From Porticoccus sp041592135 (GTDB lineage Bacteria; Pseudomonadota; Gammaproteobacteria; Pseudomonadales; Porticoccaceae): 10,598 nt of DNA. The stretch lies in the NCBI GenBank assembly GCA_041592135.1, contig JBFHQR010000075.1; one strand, 5' to 3'. The position numbers and the translations under genes were made by a program. Positions within the stretch are counted from its first letter, which is position 1; each line of letters starts with the position of its first letter. Shown here one piece after another: positions 1 to 6,327 of this stretch. A model generated the notes under the pieces. It saw nothing but the letters and a program-made list of their open reading frames with translations. It had not been told where the DNA came from and searched no databases.

Positions 1-756
1 GACAAAATCATGGTGTGCCTGTCCGGCGGTAAGGATTCCTATTGCATGCTGGATATTTTGCTCAACTTGCAGAAAACCGCCCCGGTGTCGTTCGAGGTGA
101 TAGCGGTCAACCTGGATCAGAAGCAGCCGGGCTTCCCGCCGGAAGTGTTGCCCCGGTACCTCACCGGGCTGGGGGTGCCATTCCATATCCTGGAAAAAGA
201 TACCTATAGCGTGGTCACTGAACTGGTGCCTGAAGGCAAGACCTATTGTGGCCTTTGCTCGCGGCTGCGCCGCGGCACCCTGTACAGCTTCGCCCAGCAG
301 ATCGGCGCCACCAAGATCGCCCTGGGTCACCACCGGGACGACATCATCGAAACCCTGTTCCTGAACATGTTCTATGGCGGCAAGCTCAAGGCCATGCCGC
401 CCAAGTTGCTCAGCGATGACAAGCAGAATGTGGTGATTCGCCCCCTGGCCTACTGCAAGGAAGAGGACCTGGTGGAATATGCGGAGCTGAAACAGTTCCC
501 GATCATTCCCTGCAACCTGTGTGGCTCCCAGGACAATTTGCAGCGCCAGGTAATCAAGGAAATGCTGCGGGGCTGGGAAAAACAGCATCCCGGTCGCATG
601 GAAACCATTTTTGCCGCGATCAAGAGTGTGGCGCCGTCCCAGCTGGCCGATACCGATTTGTTTGATTTCGTCAATCTCAAGCTGGAGCGTCCATCCCGCA
701 TCGGCATGGTCAATCTGTGGGAAGCCGGAGGCGACGGCGTGCGCGAGTCCGCCTGA
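1..756 (+). CDS. ttcA: TtcA, tRNA 2-thiocytidine(32) synthetase, 5' end missing
   Basis: This is the C-terminal 251 residues of TtcA, the ATP-dependent, iron-sulfur cytosolic enzyme that thiolates cytidine 32 in some tRNAs. The frame is open from base 1, so the start lies upstream of the window. The PP-loop ATP-pyrophosphatase motif SGGKDS is at fragment residues 8-13. Two cysteines in YCGLCSRLRRG (C83, C86) and one in PCNLCGSQ (C174) have the same spacing from the PP-loop as the three cluster-binding cysteines of E. coli TtcA (C122, C125, C213). On that comparison only about 39 N-terminal residues are missing. The GHHRDDIIETLFLNMFYGG segment is also typical. Family identity is clear. The gene is followed by a 178-bp spacer with a repeat array, and I see no clear hairpin terminator after it. 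Confidence 0.97.
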   Translation, partial: DKIMVCLSGGKDSYCMLDILLNLQKTAPVSFEVIAVNLDQKQPGFPPEVLPRYLTGLGVPFHILEKDTYSVVTELVPEGKTYCGLCSRLRRGTLYSFAQQIGATKIALGHHRDDIIETLFLNMFYGGKLKAMPPKLLSDDKQNVVIRPLAYCKEEDLVEYAELKQFPIIPCNLCGSQDNLQRQVIKEMLRGWEKQHPGRMETIFAAIKSVAPSQLADTDLFDFVNLKLERPSRIGMVNLWEAGGDGVRESA

Positions 757-769
757 TGGGGTTCTGCTG

Positions 770-877
770 GCTGAGGGCTTTCTGTGAGCTGAAGGCTCGC
801 TGTTCGCTGAGGGCTCTTTATCCGCTGAAGGCTCTTTATCCGCTGAAGGCTCTTTTCCCGCTGAAGGCTCTCACCTT
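770..877. repeat. Six tandem copies of an 18-bp repeat
   Basis: The units start at 770, 788, 806, 824, 842 and 860. The best-conserved unit reads GCTGAAGGCTCTTTATCC (824-841). The unit at 806 differs from it by one base and the unit at 842 by two. The first two and the last keep mainly the GCTGARGGCT core. A more degraded possible seventh unit at 752-769 overlaps the stop codon of ttcA. The array fills most of the gap between ttcA and the dnaX promoter. Because 18 is a multiple of 3, every frame gives a hexapeptide repeat (for example PLKALY on the plus strand), but I see no sign that it is translated. Identity is highest in the middle, as expected if units were added by slippage. Confidence 0.9.
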
Positions 878-904
878 TCGATGCCCAACGGATGTCCCTA
901 TAAT
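876..904 (+). promoter_or_regulatory. Probable sigma-70 promoter of dnaX
   Basis: A perfect -10 box TATAAT lies at 899-904. A weak -35 match (TTTCGA, 876-881) sits 17 bp upstream and overlaps the end of the 18-bp repeat array. Transcription would start near 911, giving a leader of about 24 nt before the dnaX ATG. The -10 is convincing; the -35 matches only three of six consensus bases. Confidence 0.55.
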
Positions 905-934
905 GGGTCGCTTCATTCTGCCGGATATTGCCCC

Positions 935-2881
935 ATGAGTTACCAGGTGTTGGCCCGAAAATGGCGCCCTCGCTATTTCAGCGAGATGGTCGGGCAGGAA
1001 CACGTCCTGCGGGCACTGATCAATGCCCTGGACAATAACCGCCTGCACCACGCCTACCTGTTTACCGGTACCCGCGGGGTGGGCAAAACCACCATTGCCC
1101 GCATTCTGGCCAAATGCCTGAACTGCGAGCAGGGGGTCAGCTCCAGGCCCTGTGGCAGTTGCAGCGCCTGTGTTTCCATTGCCGAGGGCCGCTTTGTCGA
1201 CCTGATTGAAGTGGATGCGGCTTCCCGCACCAAGGTGGAGGATACCCGGGAGCTGCTCGACAACGTCCAGTACGCACCCACGGTTGGCCGTTTCAAGGTC
1301 TACCTGATCGACGAAGTGCATATGCTCTCCGGGCACAGCTTCAATGCCCTGCTGAAAACTCTTGAGGAGCCGCCGCCCCACGTCAAGTTCCTGTTGGCCA
1401 CCACCGACCCACAAAAGCTGCCGGTAACGATTCTGTCCCGCTGTTTGCAGTTCAACCTGAAAAATCTCAGTCCCGAACGCATTGTCGAACATTTGCAGTT
1501 TGTCCTGGGTGAGGAGCAGGTGCCCTGTGAGGAGGCCGGCTTGTGGGCACTGGCCCGCGCCGCCGATGGCAGTATGCGGGATGCCTTGAGCCTCACCGAT
1601 CAGGCGATTTCCCACGGTGCCGGCAAGTTGACCGAGGCGGAAGTCAACAGCATGCTCGGCACCATCGACCTGAGCGCCATCGCCGATATCGCCCGCGCGC
1701 TGGCCAACCGCGACGCTACGGAAGTGTTGGCCGTGGTCGAGCACATGGCGGAACACGCGCCGGACTACGCTGTGGCATTGGGGGATCTGCTCTCCGTGTG
1801 GCACCGGGTCGCCATCGCCCAGGTGGTGCCCGATGCCCTCGACAATCGCCACGGCGATTATCAATTGGTGCAGGAACTCGCCAAGGCCCTGAGCCGGGAA
1901 GATGTTCAGCTGTTTTACCAGATCGCCCTGTTGGGGCGCCGGGATTTGCCCCTGGCACCGGAACCGCGCCTGGGCTTCGAAATGGCGCTGCTGCGCACCT
2001 TGACCTTCCGACCGGTGGCCGAGGGCAGTGTAGAACCTCCTGCTGTGGCGGTGGCGGCCAATAACAATGGGTTGGTGGGGGAGGGAAGCGCCCCGATAAA
2101 AAAGCCTGAACCGGCTCCTGCCGTGACCCCCGAGGTTCACCGCGATAAACCCAATGCTGTTGTAAGCCGGGATTCCGTTGCTCAGGCCGTTGCCGAGCCA
2201 GAATACCCCGAGTTGCCCGATGATGCCGATATGCCGACAGCGCCTATCGAATACTATGCCTCGTTTGCCGAACCCGATGCGCCCCAGGTTGAGCCGGAAA
2301 TGCTCAGTACGGAAGCCCTGCTGACATTCTCTCGCGAGACCCGCAGCTACCGTGATAGCGCCCCCGCGCCCGTTGTGCCGGAACCCGTTGCAGTAGCGCC
2401 GGGGACGGCTCAGTCCACGACGGTTGCTGCGAGTAGCGGCGCAGCGCCAACGGTTGACAGGGACGATGGTCACGTGCCCGCTATACCCCTTGAGTCGGCG
2501 CGCCCCGACAACTGGCTGGCCATCTACCAGCAGTTGCAGATCGGTGGTCTGCTGCAGAACACCGCAGCCAATCTGGTGCTGGTGGAGGTGTCGGGCCAGC
2601 AATTCCGATTTGTCCTGGACATTGATCAGAGTACGCTCTACGAGGCGGGGCATCAGCAGCGTTTGGCGGAAGTGTTGGGCAATTATTTCGATACGCCGAT
2701 TGCGGTGGTCATAGAGATAGGGGCGGTTGCAACAGAGACTCCCCAGGCCAGTATGGAGCGCATGCGCCAGCAGCGCCAGGAGGATGCGGTGAACAGCCTT
2801 CGCCAGGATCCCCATGTGCGCCGGATTACCGACATGTTCAACGGTGTGCTGTTGGAAAAAACAATTAAACCAATAGATTAA
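935..2881 (+). CDS. dnaX: DnaX, DNA polymerase III clamp-loader subunit tau (and gamma by frameshift)
   Basis: This encodes the tau subunit (648 residues; E. coli tau has 643), the ATPase that loads the sliding clamp and, through its C-terminus, holds the polymerase core and DnaB helicase at the fork. The start at 935 gives MSYQVLARKWRP, the standard DnaX N-terminus. An in-frame ATG at 881 lies upstream of the TATAAT box and is not needed. The Walker A motif GTRGVGKT is at residues 45-52, a four-cysteine zinc module at C64, C73, C76 and C79, Walker B LIDEVHML at 124-131, and the SRC sensor/arginine finger at 168-170. Domain III ends near residue 370. Residues 390 to about 520 form a Pro/Ala/Glu-rich linker, and 525-648 (DNWLAIYQQL onward) match the tau C-terminal domain. 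The Shine-Dalgarno sequence is weak (GGA, 923-925). The gene heads the operon with ybaB and recR. A frameshift signal at 2082-2139 should also yield gamma. Confidence 0.97.
   Translation: MSYQVLARKWRPRYFSEMVGQEHVLRALINALDNNRLHHAYLFTGTRGVGKTTIARILAKCLNCEQGVSSRPCGSCSACVSIAEGRFVDLIEVDAASRTKVEDTRELLDNVQYAPTVGRFKVYLIDEVHMLSGHSFNALLKTLEEPPPHVKFLLATTDPQKLPVTILSRCLQFNLKNLSPERIVEHLQFVLGEEQVPCEEAGLWALARAADGSMRDALSLTDQAISHGAGKLTEAEVNSMLGTIDLSAIADIARALANRDATEVLAVVEHMAEHAPDYAVALGDLLSVWHRVAIAQVVPDALDNRHGDYQLVQELAKALSREDVQLFYQIALLGRRDLPLAPEPRLGFEMALLRTLTFRPVAEGSVEPPAVAVAANNNGLVGEGSAPIKKPEPAPAVTPEVHRDKPNAVVSRDSVAQAVAEPEYPELPDDADMPTAPIEYYASFAEPDAPQVEPEMLSTEALLTFSRETRSYRDSAPAPVVPEPVAVAPGTAQSTTVAASSGAAPTVDRDDGHVPAIPLESARPDNWLAIYQQLQIGGLLQNTAANLVLVEVSGQQFRFVLDIDQSTLYEAGHQQRLAEVLGNYFDTPIAVVIEIGAVATETPQASMERMRQQRQEDAVNSLRQDPHVRRITDMFNGVLLEKTIKPID
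2082..2139 (+). other. Programmed -1 ribosomal frameshift signal for DnaX gamma
   Basis: The zero-frame codons ATA AAA AAG (2096-2104) contain the slippery heptamer A AAA AAG in the same phase as in E. coli dnaX. A -1 slip reads Lys-Lys, then GCC (Ala) at 2104-2106 and stops at TGA 2107-2109. This gives a 391-residue product that keeps the ATPase and oligomerisation domains but loses the tau-specific linker and C-terminal domain. An SD-like AGGGAA at 2082-2087 is 10 nt upstream of the heptamer, the same spacing as the E. coli stimulator. Downstream, TGAACC (2107-2112) can pair with GGTTCA (2134-2139). Alternatively CGGC (2112-2115) and GCCG (2120-2123) form a short hairpin with a TCCT loop. 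All three classical parts are visible; efficiency cannot be judged from sequence. Confidence 0.85.
2852..2879 (+). promoter_or_regulatory. Possible internal promoter for ybaB-recR
   Basis: TTGGAA (2852-2857) and TAGATT (2874-2879), spaced by 16 bp, each match four of six consensus bases. They lie in an unusually AT-rich stretch at the end of dnaX, just before ybaB. AT-rich sequence may serve only to keep the ybaB start unstructured, so this is tentative. Confidence 0.25.
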
Positions 2882-2898
2882 GTTTTGGTGGTAATATT

Positions 2899-3216
2899 AT
2901 GAATATTAATGAATTAATGAAACAGGCTCAGCAGATGCAGCAAAAAATGCAGCAACTGCAGGCGGAAGCGGCGAAAGTTGAGGTGACCGGGGAATCCGGT
3001 GCCGGCATGGTGACGGTGGTGATGAATGGCCGTCACGACGTGCGCAAGGTCAGCATCGATCCCAGTGTGCTCTCCGAAGACAAGGAGTTCCTGGAAGACC
3101 TGCTGGCCGCGGCGGTGAACGATGCCGTGCGCAAGGTGGAGGAAAGCCAGCGCGAGCAGATGGAAAAACTCACCGGCGGCATGCAGATGCCCCCCGGCTT
3201 CCAGATGCCGTTTTGA
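2899..3216 (+). CDS. ybaB: YbaB/EbfC-family nucleoid-associated protein
   Basis: This is a 105-residue DNA-binding protein of the YbaB/EbfC family, small dimers with a tweezer-like shape that coat the nucleoid. The N-terminus (MNINELMKQAQQMQQKMQQL) is a long helix rich in Met and Gln. It is followed by the conserved strand region with GMVTVVMNGRHDVRKVSIDP and the helix containing LEDLLAAAVNDAVRK. The Met/Pro-rich tail (GGMQMPPGFQMPF) is also usual. GGTGG at 2887-2891 is a suitable ribosome binding site, 7 nt before the ATG. The gene lies 17 bp after dnaX and 51 bp before recR, the classical dnaX-ybaB-recR arrangement. That arrangement suggests, but does not prove, a link to replication or repair. 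The length is normal for the family. Confidence 0.96.
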   Translation: MNINELMKQAQQMQQKMQQLQAEAAKVEVTGESGAGMVTVVMNGRHDVRKVSIDPSVLSEDKEFLEDLLAAAVNDAVRKVEESQREQMEKLTGGMQMPPGFQMPF

Positions 3217-3267
3217 TGGCTGGACTGCAACGATACTTCCCGGAACTAAGCGCTGACGGAATGCCCT

Positions 3268-3861
3268 GTGTACAGTCCCCTGATTGACGAATTGATCGAC
3301 GCGTTGCGCTGCCTGCCGGGGGTTGGCCCCAAGTCGGCCCAACGCATGGCATTGCACCTGCTCGAGCGCAACCGCCAGGGCGCGACGCGGCTGGTTGGGG
3401 CGCTGGAGCAGGCGGTGGAACATGTCGGGCGCTGCCAGTTGTGTCGCACGCTGACGGAGCACGATGTCTGTGAGATCTGCGCCAGTCCCCGCCGGGATGT
3501 TCACCAGCTGTGTGTGGTGGAAACCCCTGCCGACCTGTTCGCCATCGAGCAGAGCGGTAGCTATCGGGGGCGCTACTTCGTGCTGCTGGGTCACCTGTCG
3601 CCCATCGATGGTATCGGCCCCGAGGCCATTGGCGTCGACCAGCTGATGAACCGGCTGATGGAGGAAGATATCAACGAGCTGATTCTGGCCACCAACCTGA
3701 CGGTGGAAGGAGAGACTACCGCCCATTACATCAGTGAGCGGGCGCGCCAGTTAAACGTGACCGTCAGCCGTATTGCTCACGGCGTCCCCATGGGCGGAGA
3801 GCTGGAGTATGTGGATGGCGGTACGCTGTCCCATGCCTTTTCGAGCCGTAAACAATTGTAA
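3268..3861 (+). CDS. recR: RecR recombination mediator
   Basis: RecR (197 residues, normal length) works with RecO and RecF to load RecA onto SSB-covered single-stranded gaps. Visible parts are the helix-hairpin-helix LPGVGPKSAQRM (residues 16-27), a zinc finger with C56, C59, C68 and C71, and a Toprim domain from about residue 79 (VVETPADLFAIE, then GHLSPIDGIGPEAIG). The C-terminal part has TNLTVEGETTAHYI and the Walker-B-like region around SRIAHGVPMGGELEYVD. The start is a GTG: it gives YSPLIDELIDALRCLPGVG, aligned with known RecR N-termini, and a GACGGA Shine-Dalgarno sequence (3255-3260) lies upstream. An ATG at 3261 is out of frame and opens only an 8-codon reading frame. The TAA stop overlaps an ATG (3861) that could be an upstream start for rnd. 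Confidence 0.96.
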   Translation: MYSPLIDELIDALRCLPGVGPKSAQRMALHLLERNRQGATRLVGALEQAVEHVGRCQLCRTLTEHDVCEICASPRRDVHQLCVVETPADLFAIEQSGSYRGRYFVLLGHLSPIDGIGPEAIGVDQLMNRLMEEDINELILATNLTVEGETTAHYISERARQLNVTVSRIAHGVPMGGELEYVDGGTLSHAFSSRKQL

Positions 3862-3902
3862 TGATGGGCCGCCTTCGGGTTGCTCCACTGACAGAGGTAT
3901 TC

Positions 3903-5045
3903 ATGCCGGATCAAATGCCGCACCCAACACTGGTTGCCGATGACGGGGCGCTACACACTTGTGTGGCAGCACTGCAACACTGCACGGCGCTGGCTGTGGA
4001 CACCGAATTCATGCGCACCGATACCTTCTTCCCGATATTGGGACTGATTCAGATCTATGATGGCCAGCACTGCTGGTTAATCGATCCCCTGGCGATTGAC
4101 GACTTGCAACCTCTGGTGGCCGTGTTCACCGATCCGGCGATCAGCAAGGTCTTTCACTCCTGTTCCGAGGATCTGGAGGTGTTGCAGCACACGCTGGGCT
4201 GCCTGCCCGCGCCGCTGTTTGACTCCCAGATTGCCGCGGCGCTGGCCGGATACGGTTTTTCCAAGGGTTACGCTGCGCTGGTCTCCGACATGCTCGGGGT
4301 GCATGTGCCCAAGGGTGAAACCCGTTCCGACTGGTTGCAGCGGCCTCTGAGCGAAGCCCAGCTGGGCTATGCGGCTTCCGATGTCTACTATTTGCTGCCG
4401 GTCTACCAGCAGCTGCTGGCGGATCTCGCCGCACTGGGGCGCACGGACTGGATGGGCGAGGAGATGTCTGCGCTCGCCGAACGCGCCAACCGGCGTGATG
4501 ATGGCGGAGACTACTACCGCAAGGTCAAGGGTGCCTGGCGCCTGTCACCGGACGAACTGCTGGTGTTGCAGAGCCTCTGCCAGTGGCGGGAGGGCGAAGC
4601 GCGCCACCGCAACCGACCGCGCAACCGCATCCTGCCGGATGCCACGCTGCTGGATATTGCCGCCAAACGTCCCCAGGGCAAGGCGGAGCTGTCCCATGTT
4701 GAGGGCTTGCACCCCGGCCTGATCCGCCGCTATGGCGATACCCTGCTGGAGTTGTTGCAGACAGCCCGGCAGGGTCAGCCTTCAGTGCAGCTCGAACCCC
4801 TGGATACACCACTGCCAAAGGCCTCCAGGGATCTCGCCAAACAACTGAAAACCGTGGTCGCCGAGCGCGCCGAGGTATTGCAGCTGCCGGTGGAAATTCT
4901 GGCGCGCAAACGGGATCTTGAGGAATTGGTACGCTCTGTGTGCGATGGCGGTGTCCCGGTATTGCCGGCAGCCCTTGCGCAAGGCTGGCGACACGGCGTG
5001 GTAGGCATCCCCCTGCTCGAGGCCGTGTCCGATCCCCAACACTGA
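3903..5045 (+). CDS. rnd: Ribonuclease D
   Basis: RNase D is a DEDD-family 3'-5' exoribonuclease that trims tRNA and other small RNA precursors. With the ATG at 3903 the protein has 380 residues (E. coli 375). The exonuclease motifs are complete: Exo I AVDTEF with D33 and E35, Exo II HSCSEDLEVL with D90, and Exo III YAASDVYYL with Y156 and D160. An HRDC domain follows from about residue 213 (WRLSPDELLVLQSLCQWRE) and a second helical region completes the protein. I chose 3903 because AGAGG (3893-3897) sits 5 nt upstream. The in-frame ATG at 3861 overlaps the recR stop and would add 14 residues that do not look conserved. ycgL follows after 15 bp. The recR-rnd-ycgL-ycgN run suggests one transcript. 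Confidence 0.95.
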   Translation: MPDQMPHPTLVADDGALHTCVAALQHCTALAVDTEFMRTDTFFPILGLIQIYDGQHCWLIDPLAIDDLQPLVAVFTDPAISKVFHSCSEDLEVLQHTLGCLPAPLFDSQIAAALAGYGFSKGYAALVSDMLGVHVPKGETRSDWLQRPLSEAQLGYAASDVYYLLPVYQQLLADLAALGRTDWMGEEMSALAERANRRDDGGDYYRKVKGAWRLSPDELLVLQSLCQWREGEARHRNRPRNRILPDATLLDIAAKRPQGKAELSHVEGLHPGLIRRYGDTLLELLQTARQGQPSVQLEPLDTPLPKASRDLAKQLKTVVAERAEVLQLPVEILARKRDLEELVRSVCDGGVPVLPAALAQGWRHGVVGIPLLEAVSDPQH

Positions 5046-5060
5046 CAGTGATGAGAAACC

Positions 5061-5345
5061 ATGCCGAAGCAACTTTGTAAAATCTACCGCAGCACCAAAA
5101 AAGAGGGCATGTACCTGTACGTAGACAGGGCGGACGATCTCAGTCGTATTCCCGAAGTGTTGTTGCAGCGCTTCGGCAAGCCGGAACTGGCCATGACCAT
5201 CGCGCTTTCGCCAGAGCGCAAACTGGCCAGGGCCGACGTGGACAAGGTACTGGCAGCCATAGCCGAGCAGGGGTTCTACCTGCAAATGCCGCCGACGGTG
5301 GAGCAATATATGCAGGATATGCGCGACAGGAATGACAAGCTGTAG
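5061..5345 (+). CDS. ycgL: YcgL-domain protein (UPF0745)
   Basis: This small protein (94 residues) belongs to the YcgL family, whose molecular role is not established. Recognisable parts are the N-terminal CKIYRSTKKEGMYLYVDR, the central FGKPELAMTIALSPERKLARADVDKV and the C-terminal GFYLQMPP motif. The frequent rnd-ycgL-ycgN neighbourhood is seen here, with rnd 15 bp upstream and ycgN 9 bp downstream. A shared role in RNA metabolism is possible but is only an inference from gene order. The ribosome binding site is weak (ATGAGA, 5051-5056), consistent with translational coupling to rnd. There is no signal peptide or membrane segment, so it is probably cytosolic. Confidence 0.92.
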   Translation: MPKQLCKIYRSTKKEGMYLYVDRADDLSRIPEVLLQRFGKPELAMTIALSPERKLARADVDKVLAAIAEQGFYLQMPPTVEQYMQDMRDRNDKL

Positions 5346-5354
5346 GCAACCGTA

Positions 5355-5798
5355 ATGGTGAAAGCGCGTTTCTGGGAGCAAAAAGCACTCTCCGAATTGT
5401 CACAGGACGAATGGGAATCCTTGTGTGACGGTTGTGGCAAGTGCTGCCTGCACAAGCTGGAGGATGAGGAGAGTGGCGACGTCTTTTATACCGATGTGGC
5501 CTGTCAACTGCTGGATCTGCACAGTTGCCGCTGTTCCGATTACGGCAATCGCCTGGCGCGGGTGCCCGACTGCCTCGAACTCACCCCCGCCCAGATTGAC
5601 AGCTTTGACTGGTTGCCGGTCACCTGTGCCTATCGATTGCTGGCCGACGGGCAACCTCTGCCCAGTTGGCACCATCTGGAATCCGGCGACCGGGAGTCCA
5701 TCCATCGGGCCGGTATGTCAGTGCAGGGCAGGGCCATCGCTGAGCAGCGGGTGGCGACTGGGGATCTGGAGGAACACATCGTTCACTGGGTGGAGTGA
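5355..5798 (+). CDS. ycgN: YcgN/YkgJ-family cysteine-cluster protein (UPF0260)
   Basis: This 147-residue protein has the diagnostic cluster LCDGCGKCC (C24, C27, C30, C31) of the YkgJ/YcgN family, predicted to bind zinc or an iron-sulfur centre. Further cysteines at C50, C58, C60, C73 and C91 lie in the conserved segments VACQLLDLHSCRCSDY, VPDCLELTP and LPVTCAYRLLADG. The tail has the typical DLPSWHHL-like segment (here PLPSWHHLESGD). The biochemical activity is unknown. It is the last gene of the run starting at dnaX, 9 bp after ycgL, and is followed by a probable terminator. Length and motif order are normal for the family. Confidence 0.94.
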   Translation: MVKARFWEQKALSELSQDEWESLCDGCGKCCLHKLEDEESGDVFYTDVACQLLDLHSCRCSDYGNRLARVPDCLELTPAQIDSFDWLPVTCAYRLLADGQPLPSWHHLESGDRESIHRAGMSVQGRAIAEQRVATGDLEEHIVHWVE

Positions 5799-5819
5799 AG
5801 TTGCTGGTCAATGATAATC

Positions 5820-5843
5820 ACCTACAACCCGTAGTGGTTTTTT
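5820..5843 (+). terminator. Possible rho-independent terminator after ycgN
   Basis: ACCTAC (5820-5825) can pair with GTA plus GGT in GTAGTGGT (5831-5838), leaving a two-base bulge and an ACCCA-type loop. Six T residues follow at 5838-5843. The stem is short and imperfect, so this is moderate evidence. Its place, 22 bp after the last gene of the operon, fits. Confidence 0.45.
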
Positions 5844-5853
5844 GACGCCGATA

Positions 5854-5862
5854 TGCTAGTAT
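5854..5862 (+). promoter_or_regulatory. Possible extended -10 promoter for the small membrane protein
   Basis: TGCTAGTAT fits the extended -10 pattern (TG, one base, then TAGTAT with four of six matches). No good -35 box is visible at the right distance. It lies after the ycgN terminator and 84 bp upstream of the next start codon. The leader it would make contains GC-rich inverted repeats (5865-5888). Confidence 0.3.
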
Positions 5863-5945
5863 TCGCCCGTGCTCGGGACGTCGCGGGCATGTTGTGAAAA
5901 AGTCCGTATCCCATTCTTTTGTAAAGGACTACTGAGGAAAACATT

Positions 5946-6323
5946 ATGTATTCGGACGAAAACTACTTCTGGGGGATATTCGCCTATTACTTTGGCAGTG
6001 TGTTGGTACTGCTCTTTATGTGGCGTTTTCGCGAGTTATTGCCGGGAAGGCATTTTCGCAATCAGCTATTGATCCTGCTCGCCTCCATCATGCTTGTCCC
6101 CATCAAGGCCTATCCCGATATGGGTTATATGGCGCCGGCCTGGTTTGTCAGTCTTTTCGAGGGGTTGACCGGCTCTACCGAAATGGGCTTTCTGCGCGGA
6201 GCCCAACCTATCCTGCTCTGTTACCTCGCGTTGAGTATTCTCTATCTGGCCGGATACATCCTGTCCCGCGTGACCGGACGGTCGGCAGGTGGGGAAGTGG
6301 ATACGAACCTTTCCCCGGATTAG
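5946..6323 (+). CDS. Small membrane protein of unknown function
   Basis: I do not recognise this 125-residue protein. It has three hydrophobic segments long enough to cross the membrane: about residues 9-26 (FWGIFAYYFGSVLVLLFM), 40-57 (QLLILLASIMLVPIKAYP) and 87-108 (ILLCYLALSILYLAGYIL). Between the second and third is a loop with MGYMAPAWFVSLFEGLTG that may be partly buried. The Arg-rich stretch WRFRELLPGRHFR after the first segment suggests that this loop is cytoplasmic. There is no cleavable signal peptide and no catalytic motif. A good Shine-Dalgarno sequence (GAGG, 5934-5937) lies 8 nt before the ATG, supporting real translation. It stands alone between the ycgN terminator and a convergent transporter gene whose stop codon is 4 bp away. 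Confidence 0.8.
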   Translation: MYSDENYFWGIFAYYFGSVLVLLFMWRFRELLPGRHFRNQLLILLASIMLVPIKAYPDMGYMAPAWFVSLFEGLTGSTEMGFLRGAQPILLCYLALSILYLAGYILSRVTGRSAGGEVDTNLSPD

Positions 6324-6327
6324 TGCC

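Noticed and set aside
881..934. Upstream in-frame ATG that would extend DnaX by 18 residues
   Set aside because: It lies before the TATAAT box, and the added residues (MPNGCPYNGSLHSAGYCP) are not DnaX-like. The standard N-terminus begins at 935.
836..2815. Long open frame (659 codons) on the minus strand opposite dnaX
   Set aside because: It is a shadow of dnaX codon bias in GC-rich DNA. Its translation is rich in His, Gln and Gly with no domain, and dnaX itself is certain.
2854..2864. Second A-run (GAAAAAAC) near the end of dnaX as another slippery site
   Set aside because: The run is in the wrong phase (GAA AAA ACA) for a tandem -1 slip, and it lies only a few codons before the natural stop.
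3861..3902. Upstream rnd start at the ATG overlapping the recR stop
   Set aside because: The added 14 residues do not look conserved, while ATG 3903 has its own well-placed AGAGG. It is still possible as a minor coupled start.
5869..6072. 67-codon frame overlapping the start of the small membrane protein gene
   Set aside because: It lacks a ribosome binding site, and most of it lies in the leader or out of frame with the better-supported 125-residue protein.
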